Origin: Rhodobacter sp.
GTDB lineage: Bacteria; Pseudomonadota; Alphaproteobacteria; Rhodobacterales; Rhodobacteraceae
NCBI GenBank assembly: GCA_016704435.1
Contig: JADJAB010000020.1
Location: forward strand, 1 to 52,285
DNA length: 52,285 nucleotides
Direction of reading: 5' to 3'
Shown here: positions 15,989 through 25,126 of the stretch, piece after piece
Position numbering within the stretch: the stretch's first letter is position 1
Layout: each line of letters opens with the position of its first letter
Notes under the pieces: generated by a model
The model's input: the letters and a program-made list of their open reading frames with translations, nothing else
Told to the model about the DNA's origin: nothing
Database searches by the model: none
Translations under genes and position numbers: made by a program

Positions 15989-18436
15989 ATGGCAGGGCTT
16001 CCCAAGACGGCGCGGGCAGTGGTGATCGGGGGCGGGATTTCCGGCTGCTCGGTCGCCTATCATCTGGCGAAGGCAGGCTGGACGGATGTCGTGCTGTTGG
16101 AGCGGCGCAAGCTGACCTCCGGCACCACCTGGCATGCGGCGGGCTTGATCGGGCAGTTGCGCGGATCGGCCAACATGACGCGGCTGGCGAAGTATTCGGC
16201 TGATCTTTATCGCGGACTGGAGGCGGAAACCGGGGTTGCAACCGGGATGAAGCAGGTTGGCTCCATTTCCGTGGCCTTGACCAAGGAACGTCACGAGGAA
16301 TTGCTGCGGCAAGCGACGGTGGCGCGGATTTTCGATGTCGAGGTGCATGAGATCTCGCCCGCCGAGGCGAAGGCGAAGTATCCGCATCTGAACATCGACG
16401 GCGTGGTGGGTGCGGTGGCCCTGCCTCTGGACGGGCAGTGCGACCCGGCGAATATCGCCATGGCCCTGGCCAAGGGCGCACGGATGAAGGGCGCGAAGAT
16501 CTTTGAGGGGGCGCTGGTCACCAGTGTCACCACCCAAGACGGTCGGGTGACGGGCGTCGACTACGACTTTGGCGGCGCGCCGGGCCACATCGCCGCCGAT
16601 GTCGTGATCAACTGCGGCGGCATGTGGGGGCGCGATCTGGCGGCACAGAACGGCATCACCCTGCCTTTGCATGCCTGCGAGCATTTCTATCTGGTGACCG
16701 AGCCTGTGGCCGGAATAGACCCCAATCTGCCGGTTTTGCGGGTGCCGGACGAATGCGCCTATTACAAGCAGGACGCCGGCAAGATGATGCTGGGCGCGTT
16801 CGAGCCGAAGGCCAAGCCCTGGGGCATGGACGGCATCCGCGCCGATTTCGAATTCGACACGCTGCCCGAGGATTGGGACCACTTCATGCCCATCCTCGAG
16901 ATGGCGACCAACCGCCTGCCTTTGTTCGAAACCGCTGGAATCCATACGTTTTTCAACGGGCCTGAAAGCTTTACCCCCGATGACCGCTACTATCTGGGCG
17001 AGGCGCCAGAGGTGCAGGGCTACTGGATCGCGGCCGGGTATAACTCGGTCGGGATCGTGTCTTCGGGCGGGGCCGGGCAGGCGCTGGCGCATTGGATCAC
17101 CGAAGGCGAGCCGCCTTTCGATCTGTGGGAGGTGGACATCCGCCGCGCCCAACCGTTCCAGCGCAACCGCCGTTACCTGAAGGAACGGGTGACCGAGACG
17201 CTGGGTCTGCTGTACGCCGACCATTTCCCCTATCGCCAGGTGGAAACCGCGCGGGGTATCCGCCGCACGCCGCTGCACGATCATCTGAAAGCGCGTGGCG
17301 CGGTCTTTGGCGAAACGGCGGGCTGGGAGCGCGCCAACTGGTTCGCCAACAAGGGGCAAGAGCAGGAATACCGCTACACCTGGAAGCGGCAGAACTGGTT
17401 TGAAAACAACAAGGCCGAGCATATGGCCGTGCGCGAGGGGGTCGGTTTCTTCGACATGACCTCATTCGGCAAGATCCGGGTCGAGGGGCGCGACGCTTGC
17501 GCCTTCCTCAACCGGATCTGCTCGGCCCAGATGGACGTGGCGACGGGGCGCATCGTCTATACGATGCTCTTGAACGAGCGCGGTGGCATCGAGGCCGACC
17601 TGACCGTGACGCGGCTGTCGGAGACGGCGTTCCTGCTGGTGGTGCCGGGGGCGACCTTGCAGCGCAACCTGGCCTGGCTGCGGACGCATCTGGGCGACGA
17701 ATTCGCCGTGATCACCGATGTGACGGCGGCGGAATCGGTCTTGTGCGTGATGGGGCCGAAGGCGCGCGACCTGATGGCGCTGGTGTCCCCCAACGACTTC
17801 AGCAATGCCGTGCATCCTTTTGGAACCGCGCGGGAAATCGAGATCGGCATGGGTCTGGCCCGTGCCCATCGCGTAACCTATGTCGGCGAATTGGGCTGGG
17901 AGATTTATGCCAGCACCGACCAGACGGCGCATGTCTTCGAGGCACTGGAAGAGGCGGGCACCGGGCTGGGGCTGAAGCTGTGCGGGCTGCACACGCTGGA
18001 TTCGTGCCGGATCGAGAAGGCCTATCGCCATTGGGGCCATGACATCACCGATGAGGATCATGTGCTTGAAGCGGGCCTCGGCTTTACTGTCAGCCGCAAG
18101 AAACCCGGCTTCCTGGGCCGCGACGCCGTGCTGCGCAAGCAGGAGGCCGGGCTGGAGCGGCGCATGCTGCAATTCCGGTTGCAGGACCCCGGGCCCTTGT
18201 TGTTCCACAACGAGGCGATCGTGCGCGACGGGCAGATCGTCGGGCCGGTGACCTCGGGCAATTACGGGCATTTCCTGGGGGGCGCCATCGGCATGGGCTA
18301 TGTGCCCTGCAAGGGGCAGACCGAGGCCGAGGTGCTGGCCTCGTCCTACGAAATCGAGGTGGCGGGGGTGCGGCACAGGGCGGTGGCCAGCCTTGCGCCG
18401 ATGCATGATCCGAAATCGGAACGGGTGAAGGCATGA
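15989..18436 (+). CDS. second dimethylglycine/sarcosine dehydrogenase-like flavoprotein (FAD plus GcvT domains)
   Basis: 815 residues, intact. The FAD motif is VVIGGGISGCSVAYHLAKAG; SGTTWHAAGL holds the presumed flavinylated His. The middle DAO domain is followed by a linker and the folate-binding GcvT domain (SFGKIRVEGRDACAFLNRIC, VGELGWEIYA, HTLDSCRIEKAYRHWGHD) and GcvT C-terminal barrel (VTSGNYGHFLGG). It is a paralogue of the preceding protein, not a duplicate: many positions differ. ATG 15989 rather than 15974, because GGAG is well spaced before it. It overlaps the next gene by ATGA. Two such enzymes in tandem suggest sequential demethylations. Confidence 0.9.
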   Translation: MAGLPKTARAVVIGGGISGCSVAYHLAKAGWTDVVLLERRKLTSGTTWHAAGLIGQLRGSANMTRLAKYSADLYRGLEAETGVATGMKQVGSISVALTKERHEELLRQATVARIFDVEVHEISPAEAKAKYPHLNIDGVVGAVALPLDGQCDPANIAMALAKGARMKGAKIFEGALVTSVTTQDGRVTGVDYDFGGAPGHIAADVVINCGGMWGRDLAAQNGITLPLHACEHFYLVTEPVAGIDPNLPVLRVPDECAYYKQDAGKMMLGAFEPKAKPWGMDGIRADFEFDTLPEDWDHFMPILEMATNRLPLFETAGIHTFFNGPESFTPDDRYYLGEAPEVQGYWIAAGYNSVGIVSSGGAGQALAHWITEGEPPFDLWEVDIRRAQPFQRNRRYLKERVTETLGLLYADHFPYRQVETARGIRRTPLHDHLKARGAVFGETAGWERANWFANKGQEQEYRYTWKRQNWFENNKAEHMAVREGVGFFDMTSFGKIRVEGRDACAFLNRICSAQMDVATGRIVYTMLLNERGGIEADLTVTRLSETAFLLVVPGATLQRNLAWLRTHLGDEFAVITDVTAAESVLCVMGPKARDLMALVSPNDFSNAVHPFGTAREIEIGMGLARAHRVTYVGELGWEIYASTDQTAHVFEALEEAGTGLGLKLCGLHTLDSCRIEKAYRHWGHDITDEDHVLEAGLGFTVSRKKPGFLGRDAVLRKQEAGLERRMLQFRLQDPGPLLFHNEAIVRDGQIVGPVTSGNYGHFLGGAIGMGYVPCKGQTEAEVLASSYEIEVAGVRHRAVASLAPMHDPKSERVKA

Positions 18437-19260
18437 CCCTTTCCGCGCGGCATCAGGCCTTTCACGAGTTGCACCAGCGGGGGTGCTTCGTCATTCCGAA
18501 CCCCTGGGATCGTGGATCGGCCCGGATGATGGCGGCACTTGGGGCACAGGCTCTGGCGACCTCATCCGCCGCGCATGCCTTCACGCTGGGGCGGCCGGAC
18601 ATGGGCGGCGTGTCGCGCGACGAGGCTTTGGCCCATGCGGCCGACCTGCTGGGGGCGACGCCGCTGCCGGTTTCTGGCGATTTCGAGAACGGCTTTGGCG
18701 ATGCGCCGGATGTGGTGGCCGAAACCTTGCGGCTGTCGGCCGAGGTCGGGCTGTCGGGGATTTCGGTCGAGGACACGCAGATGAGCCCCGGCAATCCGGC
18801 CTATGGCTTCGATCTGGCGGTAGAGCGGGTGCGGGCGGGCGCTGCGGCGGCGCGCGCGCTGCGGCGGCCCTTCGTCTTCTGCGCCCGGGCCGATGGGGTG
18901 ATGAACGGCACCTATGATCTGGCCGAGGGCATCCGCCGGTTGCAGGCCTATGAGGCGGCGGGGGCGGATCTGCTTTATCTGCCGGTGCCGCCGGGGCGGG
19001 CGGAACTGGCACGGGTGCTGGCCGCAGTGACAAGGCCGGTGAATGCGCTGGCGGCCGGGCCGCTGAAGGCGCTGTCGGTGGCGGACCTTGCGGCAATGGG
19101 CGTGCGGCGCATTTCAACCGGCAGCCAGATCGCGCGGGTCACCCACAGGGCGATCCGCGATTGCGTTGGCGCGATGCTTGGCGCGGGGTCCTTTGCGGGC
19201 TGGCCGGGGCGGCCTCGGGGGGATGAGATCGACGCGCTGTTGAAACATGGTGCGAAATGA
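18433..19260 (+). CDS. isocitrate lyase/PEP mutase family protein
   Basis: 275 residues, TIM-barrel enzyme of the ICL/PEPM superfamily: FVIPNPWDRGSARMM, ATSSAAHAF, VSGDFENGFGDAP (metal-binding Asp/Glu), GISVEDTQ, FCARADG. The catalytic KKCGH loop of true isocitrate or methylisocitrate lyases is absent, so this belongs to the functionally mixed PEP-mutase/oxaloacetate-hydrolase-like group. ATGA overlap with the upstream dehydrogenase shows co-translation. Its role may be C-C or ester cleavage of a carbon skeleton released by demethylation; that is inference. Confidence 0.8.
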   Translation: MTLSARHQAFHELHQRGCFVIPNPWDRGSARMMAALGAQALATSSAAHAFTLGRPDMGGVSRDEALAHAADLLGATPLPVSGDFENGFGDAPDVVAETLRLSAEVGLSGISVEDTQMSPGNPAYGFDLAVERVRAGAAAARALRRPFVFCARADGVMNGTYDLAEGIRRLQAYEAAGADLLYLPVPPGRAELARVLAAVTRPVNALAAGPLKALSVADLAAMGVRRISTGSQIARVTHRAIRDCVGAMLGAGSFAGWPGRPRGDEIDALLKHGAK

Positions 19261-19271
19261 TGGGCCGAGGG

Positions 19272-19325
19272 CCGGGGGTTTCACACCCCCGGACCCCCGT
19301 GGAGTATTTGAGCCAAGATGAAGGG
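19272..19325 (+). repeat. intergenic element, copy 3
   Basis: Hairpin CCGGGGGT-TTCAC-ACCCCCGG, then ACCCCCGTG and core GAGTATTTGAGCCAAGATGAAG. It fills the 74-base gap before the MttB-like gene; the GAAGGGG end lies close to the ATG at 19335. Confidence 0.8.
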
Positions 19326-19334
19326 GCTTATGGG

Positions 19335-20888
19335 ATGAGCGATCTGGGTGAGACATGTGAGCCCTCACGGGCGCGGCGGTCGGGCGGGCGGCAGGCGCGG
19401 GTGGCGCTGCGGTCGGCTCCGCTGGCAGATGACGTCCGGCCGGTGCGGGCGGGCATGCCCGGTGGGCAGTACAAGCCGTTGAGCGAGGTGGCGGTGGCGC
19501 AGATCCATGCCGCCGCACTGGATGCGCTGGAAGAGATCGGGCTGAGCCAGGCCCCGCCCTCGGGGGTGGAGGTGATGACGGCTGCGGGCGCCATACAGGG
19601 TGACGATGGCCGCCTGCGCTTTCCGCGTGCACTGGTCGAGGACATGCTGGCGGTGGCGGCGCGCGATATCACGCTGCATGCGCGCGACCCCAGGCACCAT
19701 CTGCAGCTGTCGGGCACCAATGTGCATTACGGCACGGCGGGGGCGGCGGTGCATATCGTCGATCCGGTGACGCTGGACTATCGCGAGTCGACCGCGCAGG
19801 ACTTGTATGATGCGGCGCGGCTGGTCGACAATCTCGACAACATCCATTTCTACCAGCGCACCATGGTCTGCCGCGATGTGGTGGACAACCGCGAGATGGA
19901 CCTGAACACGCTTTACGCCTGCCTGTCGGGGACCAAGAAGCATGTCGGGACCAGCTTCTCCGACCCGGCGCATGTCGCCGATTGCTTCGAGATGCTGCAT
20001 ATGGTGGCGGGGTCGGAAGAGGCCTGGCTGGAGCAGCCTTTCGTCAGCAACTCCAACTGCTTCGTCGTGCCGCCGATGAAATTCGCCGAGGAATCCTGCA
20101 TCACCATGGAAGATTGCATCCGCCGTGGCATGCCGATGCTGCTGCTGTCGGCCGGGCAGGCCGGGGCAACCGCGCCCGCGCCGATTGCGCTGACCATCGT
20201 GCAGGCGGTGGCGGAATGCCTGGCGGGCGTGGTCTATGTCAACGCCATCAAGCCCGGCGCGCCGGCGATCTTCGGCACCTGGCCCTTCGTGTCGGACCTG
20301 CGCACCGGCGCGATGTCGGGCGGCTCGGCCGAACAGGCGCTGCTGACCGCCGGATGCGCCCAGATGCACCATTTCTACGGCCTGCCCGGAGGCGCTGCCT
20401 CGGGCATTTCCGACAGCAAGCTGCCCGACATGCAGGCCGGGTGGGAGCAGGGCATCACCAACGCTCTTGCCGGTCTTGCCGGGCTGAACATGTGCTACGA
20501 GGCGGTGGGGATGCATGCCTCGCTGCTCGGCTTCTGCCTGGAAAGCCTGGTTCTGGGCGACGACCTCCTGGGGCAGGCGATGCGGCTGGTGCGCGGCATC
20601 GACGTGACGCCGGATTCGACATCACTGGACGCGATGAAACAGGTTTGCCTGGGCGGGCCGGGGCATTACCTCGGCTCGGACCAGACGCTGAAGCTGATGC
20701 AGACCGAGTACATCTATCCCAACGTCGCCAACCGGATGAGCCCGAAGGAATGGAACGAGGCCGGCAAACCGCTGCTTCTGGACGCCGCCATCGCGCGCAA
20801 GAACCAGATCCTGGCCCAGGCGGGGTCGGTCATTGACCCCGAGCTGGACCGGGCGATCCGGGGGAAGTTCAACATCTACTTCAGGTAG
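19335..20888 (+). CDS. MttB-family (trimethylamine methyltransferase-like) protein without pyrrolysine
   Basis: 517 residues of the MttB superfamily (conserved HYGTAGAAVHIVDPVTLDYR, YLGSDQTLKLMQTEYIYP near the C-terminus). In archaeal MttB an in-frame amber codon encodes pyrrolysine; this frame has no internal stop, placing it with the non-Pyl subgroup that includes glycine-betaine methyltransferase MtgB. Such enzymes move a methyl from a quaternary amine to a corrinoid protein; none is encoded nearby. The first 40 residues are Arg-rich and poorly conserved, so a later start is possible. It lies in the demethylation operon. Confidence 0.85.
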   Translation: MSDLGETCEPSRARRSGGRQARVALRSAPLADDVRPVRAGMPGGQYKPLSEVAVAQIHAAALDALEEIGLSQAPPSGVEVMTAAGAIQGDDGRLRFPRALVEDMLAVAARDITLHARDPRHHLQLSGTNVHYGTAGAAVHIVDPVTLDYRESTAQDLYDAARLVDNLDNIHFYQRTMVCRDVVDNREMDLNTLYACLSGTKKHVGTSFSDPAHVADCFEMLHMVAGSEEAWLEQPFVSNSNCFVVPPMKFAEESCITMEDCIRRGMPMLLLSAGQAGATAPAPIALTIVQAVAECLAGVVYVNAIKPGAPAIFGTWPFVSDLRTGAMSGGSAEQALLTAGCAQMHHFYGLPGGAASGISDSKLPDMQAGWEQGITNALAGLAGLNMCYEAVGMHASLLGFCLESLVLGDDLLGQAMRLVRGIDVTPDSTSLDAMKQVCLGGPGHYLGSDQTLKLMQTEYIYPNVANRMSPKEWNEAGKPLLLDAAIARKNQILAQAGSVIDPELDRAIRGKFNIYFR

Positions 20889-20960
20889 TTGCTGCAAGGT
20901 GCTGGAAATAATTGAAACTTCTGGCCCTTGTCTTGGCGGGGGCGGTGAAAGGTCGGAAAG

Positions 20961-21860
20961 ATGAACTACGGCTATGTGGGCTTGGGCAACCTGGGCGGGC
21001 ATCTGGCAGCCAGCCTGATCAAGGCGGGGCATCAGGTCACGGTCTATGACCGCGATCCGAAGCTGGCCGAGCGGCATCGCGCCCTGGGGGCGGCGGTGGC
21101 CGCCACGGTGGCCGAACTGGCGGGAAAGGTGGACCATGTCTTCACTTGCCTGCCGCATCCGGCGGCGTCGGAGGCGGTGCTGGCCGAGTTGATGACCGGG
21201 CTGAAACCGGGTGCGACCTGGATCGAGAACTCCACCCTCGGCCGCGACGATGTACTGCGGCTGGCGGGGCTGGCGCGTGTGGGCGAGGTGCGAATGCTGG
21301 AGGCGCCGGTGACGGGCGGTGTTCACCTTGCGGCGCGGGGCGAGATCACGGTGCTGGTGGGCGGCGACCAGGCCCTGTTCGAGATGCACAAGGCGGCGTT
21401 GCAGGCGATCGGCAACCGTATCTTCTACATGGGGCCGCTGGGCAGTGCCGCGGTGATCAAGGTCATCACCAACATGCTGGCCTTCATCCATCTGGTGGCG
21501 GATGGCGAGGCGCTGATGCTGGCCAAGCGCGGCGGGCTGGATCTGAAGACCGCGTGGGAGGCGATTGCGGCCTCGTCCGGCAGCAGCTTCGTGCATGAGA
21601 CCGAGGGCCAGCTGATCCTGAACGGCAGCTATGACATCGCCTTCACCATGGATCTGGCGCTGAAGGATCTGGGCTTTGCCATGGGCTTTGGCCGCGAGTA
21701 TGGCGTGCCGCTGGACCTGGCGGCGATGACGGCGCAGACCTTCCTGAAGGGCAAGGCGGTCTATGGCGGGGCGGCGCAATCGACGCAGATCGTCAAGCTT
21801 CTGGAAGATGCGCTGGGCACCGATCTGCGGGCCGACGGGTTCCCGGCGCGGCTGGAGTAG
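20961..21860 (+). CDS. 3-hydroxyisobutyrate-dehydrogenase-family reductase
   Basis: 299 residues. Rossmann motif YVGLGNLGGHLAASLIKAGH, the family signature EAPVTGGVHLAARGEITVLVGG, and the catalytic lysine in VIKVITNMLAF identify the beta-hydroxyacid dehydrogenase family. The aspartate after strand 2 (VYDRDP) suggests NAD(H). Upstream GAAAGGTCGGAAAG holds the ribosome-binding site. It probably oxidises a hydroxyacid formed in the pathway of this operon; the substrate is unknown. Confidence 0.85.
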   Translation: MNYGYVGLGNLGGHLAASLIKAGHQVTVYDRDPKLAERHRALGAAVAATVAELAGKVDHVFTCLPHPAASEAVLAELMTGLKPGATWIENSTLGRDDVLRLAGLARVGEVRMLEAPVTGGVHLAARGEITVLVGGDQALFEMHKAALQAIGNRIFYMGPLGSAAVIKVITNMLAFIHLVADGEALMLAKRGGLDLKTAWEAIAASSGSSFVHETEGQLILNGSYDIAFTMDLALKDLGFAMGFGREYGVPLDLAAMTAQTFLKGKAVYGGAAQSTQIVKLLEDALGTDLRADGFPARLE

Positions 21861-21875
21861 GCGCGGCTGGAGTAG
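21846..21875 (+). repeat. 15-bp tandem duplication at a stop codon
   Basis: GCGCGGCTGGAGTAG occurs twice head to tail. The first copy is the last four codons and stop of the reductase gene; the second repeats them after the stop. It looks like a recent slippage or an assembly duplication. Confidence 0.85.
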
Positions 21876-21954
21876 GCGGGTCCCGGTCGAGGCTTGCGCC
21901 CGAGACGGGGCCGGGTGAGGGTGCGGGCTAGGGAATCTGCCACGGGGCCGGGCC

Positions 21955-23062
21955 ATGACCGAGACGACCGACAGCCGCATCGCGCGGCTCTTGCATCACC
22001 GCAAGCCGGGGCTGGCGCTGGGCGATCCGGTGGTGCCGCCGATCACCGTCTCGGCCACCTATCACCTGCCGCATACCCAAGGTGCGCCCTTCGTCTACGG
22101 CCGCAACGGCGTGCCGACCTGGGACGCGGTCGAGGCGCAGCTGGCGATCCTTGAGGCGGCCGAGGTGGTGTCCTTCCCCTCGGGCATGGCGGCGATTTCG
22201 GCGGCGCTTTTCGCCACGCTGAGGGCCGGCGACCGGCTGGTGATCCCGGCGGATGGCTATTACGTCACCCGTATCCTGTCGCAGGGCTTTCTGGCGCCCT
22301 TGGGAGTTGCGGTCACCGAACTGGCGACCCGCGACTATGCCGCGGCCGATTTCACCGGGGTGGCGGTGGTCTATCTGGAAACGCCGTCGAACCCCGGCCT
22401 TGACGTGGTGGATATCGCTGCCGTCGCCGCACGGGCGCGGGCGGCGGGGGGCAAAGGTGATCGCCGACAACACCACGATGACACCGCTGTTGCAGCGCCC
22501 GCTGGATCTGGGCTGCGATCTGGTGGTGGCGGCCGACACCAAGGCGCCGGCGGGGCATTCGGATGTGCTTTTCGGCCATGTCGCGGGGCGCGATGCCGGG
22601 CTGATGGCGCGGGTGCGTGACTGGCGGCGGATGGCGGGCGCGGTGCCGGGGCCGTTCGAGGCCTTTCTGGTGCATCGCGGGATCGAGACGCTGGAGCTGC
22701 GGCTGCAGCGGATGTGCGCATCAGCGGCGGTGATCGCGGATCGGCTGGCGGCGCATCCCGAGGTGCGCGACCTGCGCTATCCGGGGCTGCCGGGCGACGC
22801 TTCCTTTGCGGCGGTGGGCGAGCAGATGGCCAATGGCGGCTTTCTGATCGGGTTCACCCTGGCCAATGCGGGCGCGGCCGAGGGCTTTCTGGCCCGTTGC
22901 CCGCTGATCGAGCAGACCACCAGCTTCGGCGGCACCCATAGCGCGGGCGAACGCCGGGCGCGCTGGGGCGACGCGGTGGAGGAAGGCTTCATCCGGCTCT
23001 CGGTCGGGGTGGAGCCGGTCGAAGTGCTGTGGTCCGCGATCGCCGAAGCGTTGGACGGCTGA
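21955..23062 (+). CDS. Cys/Met-metabolism PLP enzyme (cystathionine gamma-lyase type), one frameshift
   Basis: About 368 residues after correction. PLP-fold type I of the cystathionine lyase/synthase family: VYGRNGVPTWDAVEAQLA, FPSGMAAISAALFA, YLETPSNPGLDVVDI, IADNTTMTPLLQRPL, and the PLP lysine in ADTKAPAGHSDVLFG. The frame breaks in a G run at 22446-22451 (one extra G); deletion joins ARAAGA to KVIADNT. The C-terminal half (FLVHRGIETLELRLQRM, TTSFGGTHS) is complete. It follows the reductase closely on the same strand. The substrate could be a sulfur amino acid or another beta/gamma-substituted amino acid. Confidence 0.85.
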
Positions 23063-23069
23063 GCCCGCG

Positions 23070-23099
23070 TGGCCCGGTCTTCCTGGTGAACTCGGGCCA
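23070..23099. terminator. possible bidirectional terminator
   Basis: TGGCCCG-N16-CGGGCCA in the 41-base gap between the convergent PLP-enzyme and glutathione transferase genes. No T run; position is the main support. Confidence 0.4.
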
Positions 23100-23103
23100 G
23101 GTG

Positions 23104-23955
23104 TCAGCCGGTTGCCTTGCCTTTGAAATCATCGGCCGAGTGGCGTTCGGGCACTTGGCCTGACTCATCCCCCCAGGTCCGGTTGACCATCCGGCCCCGG
23201 ATCACCGCCGGGCGGGTGGCGATGGTTTCGGCCCAGGCCTGGACATGGCTGTAGATGCCGACATCGAGGAACTCGCCGGAGTCATAGGCCTCATTGCGGA
23301 CCAGTGCACCATACCATGGGAAGATCGCGATATCGGCAATGGTGTAGTCCGCCCCGGCGATGAACGGCCGTTCCGCCAGTTGCCGGTCCAGCACGTCAAG
23401 CTGGCGCTTCACTTCCATGGCAAAGCGGTTGATCGGATATTCCTGCCTGGTCGGCGCGTATTTGTAGAAATGCCCGAAGCCGCCGCCGAGATAGGGCGCC
23501 GAGCCCATCTGCCAGAACAGCCAGTTCAGCGTTTCCGCCCGGCCCGCCGGGTCGCGCGGCAGGAAGGCGCCGAATTTCTCGGCCAGATGCAGCAGGATCG
23601 AGGCGCTTTCGAACAGCCGGATCGCCGGGCTGGCGGAATGGTCCATCAGCGCGGGGATCTTGGAATTCGGGTTGACCGCGACGAAGCCCGAGCCGAACTG
23701 GTCGCCCTTGCCGATGTCGATCAGCCAGGCGTCATACTCGGCCTTGTGGCCTGCGGCGAGCAGCTCTTCGAGCAGGATCGTCACCTTCTGGCCGTTCGGC
23801 GTGGCCAGCGAGTAAAGCTGCAGCGGGTGGTCGCCGCGCGGCAGGTCCTTGTCATGCGTCGCGCCCGCAATGGGGCGGTTGATCGAGGCGAAGGTGCCGC
23901 CCGAGGGCTGCTCCCATGTCCAGACGCGGGGCGGGGTCCAGTCGGTATCGGTCAT
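23104..23955 (-). CDS. yghU: glutathione S-transferase, YghU-like
   Basis: 283 residues. Thioredoxin-like N-domain (LQLYSLATPNGQKVTILLEELL, VNPNSKIPALMD, ESASILLHLAEKFGAFLP) and helical C-domain. The N-terminal extension (DWTPPRVWTWEQPSGGTFASINRPIAGATH, residues 4-33) and TPNGQK are typical of the YghU/YfcG disulfide-bond reductases that use two glutathiones. ATG at 23955 gives the conserved N-terminus; an upstream extension has no support. It follows the SDR gene on the same strand. Confidence 0.9.
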   Translation of the reverse strand: MTDTDWTPPRVWTWEQPSGGTFASINRPIAGATHDKDLPRGDHPLQLYSLATPNGQKVTILLEELLAAGHKAEYDAWLIDIGKGDQFGSGFVAVNPNSKIPALMDHSASPAIRLFESASILLHLAEKFGAFLPRDPAGRAETLNWLFWQMGSAPYLGGGFGHFYKYAPTRQEYPINRFAMEVKRQLDVLDRQLAERPFIAGADYTIADIAIFPWYGALVRNEAYDSGEFLDVGIYSHVQAWAETIATRPAVIRGRMVNRTWGDESGQVPERHSADDFKGKATG

Positions 23956-24007
23956 GGCAAATCTCCTTTGCGGGCCGAAGATAGGGGCTGCCACCGCAAG
24001 GGCAAGG

Positions 24008-24665
24008 TCAGATCAGCGCGATCAACCGCACAGCCTCGGTGCGCGGATCGGCCAAAGCTGCTGCGGTCCTCGCCGGGGTAGTGGCGGGCGCGGGTGGCGG
24101 TGGGCATTGGCGCGGGCGTCGGCGTCAGGACGCGCGGGCCGGTCCTTGCGGTCTCGGCCTGCCAGTTGCGCGCGAGTTGCATCTGCGCGGCCTTGGTGAT
24201 GCCGTAAGCTGCGGAATAGCGGTTTGCCGCCGCCGGATCGTCGAGGAACATCGCGGTGCCCTGGCCCGCGCGCAGCAAAGGCTCGACCATGGTCAGCAGG
24301 AAGGCCGCGGCGCGCAGGTTGGTGGCGATCGAGCGGTCGAGGTCCTTCATGTCGAGCGAGGGGCTGGGCGACAGTGCCGTGACATGGATCGCGGTATGGA
24401 CCCAGAGTTGAAGGCCACCCCAGCGGTCATGGATGGAGCGGCAGAGGTGGCGCATGGCATCTTCGTTGGTCACGTCCATCGGCGCCAGCGTCAGCCCGGC
24501 AGCACCCGGCAGGCCGGCGGCCTTGACCCGGTCGTCCAGCTCTTCAAGGCCGCCGGTGGTGCGGGCGACTGCCACCACATGCCAGCCTTGCAACGCCAGC
24601 TGTTCGACCATGGCAGCACCAAGCCCGCGCGAGGCGCCGGTGACGAGGGCGATTTTCTGGGTCAT
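24008..24665 (-). CDS. short-chain dehydrogenase, frameshift near the C-terminus
   Basis: About 218 residues after correction: TGASRGLG cofactor motif, a short strand-2 region (VAVARTTGG) and YGITKAAQMQLARNW in the place of YxxxK. Deleting one base of AAA at 24054-24056 changes the tail to SSLADPRTEAVRLIALI and a stop at 24008; uncorrected, the frame would run into the next gene. Similar SDRs sit downstream of purF in other Rhodobacterales, as I recall. Substrate unknown. Confidence 0.8.
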
Positions 24666-24691
24666 GGCGGTCTCCGGTTCCTGCGGTGGAA

Positions 24692-24749
24692 CCGGGGGGG
24701 TTCACACCCCCCGGCCCCCCCGTGGAGTATTTGAGCCAAGATGAAGGGG
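24692..24749 (+). repeat. intergenic element, copy 4
   Basis: Hairpin with seven G and six C in its arms around TTCACA, then the core GAGTATTTGAGCCAAGATGAAG. Here the element is antisense to the flanking minus-strand genes, between the DUF1801 stop and the SDR start. Confidence 0.8.
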
Positions 24750-24757
24750 CAAGGGGC

Positions 24758-25126
24758 CTAGCGCCCGTAGCCTGCGGCAAGTTCGGCCTGGCGGGCGCGC
24801 AGGATGGACTCAATCAGAACCTCGGGCAGGGGCTGTGCGGGCGTGAACAGGACGCCGGATTTCGAGGTCCTGAAGGGCGCGCAGTCGACCAGCGGAATCA
24901 CCGTGCCCGAATGCGGGTAGAGCCCGAGGTGGCAGGCGAAGGCGGCGTAGCCTACCACCATCTTGCCCTTGGGCCCCGGTTGGCGAAAACCGGGCATGGC
25001 GTAGGACATCACCTCGGGGTGGTCGGGCAGCAGGCGGGCGAGGCTGGCACGAAGGGCGCGGAGTGCGGCTTGCTGGTCGGCGGGCAGACGGGCGAGATAG
25101 GCCTCGACTGCCGGCACGGGGATCAT
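24758..25126 (-). CDS. DUF1801 (YdhG-like) small protein
   Basis: 122 residues. The DUF1801 pattern is clear: EAYLARLPADQQAALRALRA, YAMPGFRQPGP, FACHLGLYPHSG and a C-terminal helix of LIESILRARQAEL. The family folds like frataxin-associated YdhG, and its role is unknown. ATG overlaps the purF stop by ATGA, so it is co-translated with purF. Confidence 0.8.
   Translation of the reverse strand: MIPVPAVEAYLARLPADQQAALRALRASLARLLPDHPEVMSYAMPGFRQPGPKGKMVVGYAAFACHLGLYPHSGTVIPLVDCAPFRTSKSGVLFTPAQPLPEVLIESILRARQAELAAGYGR

Noticed and set aside
14858..17422. Minus-strand open frame of 854 codons
   Set aside because: Antisense of the two dehydrogenases; GC-rich codon bias keeps the opposite frame open.
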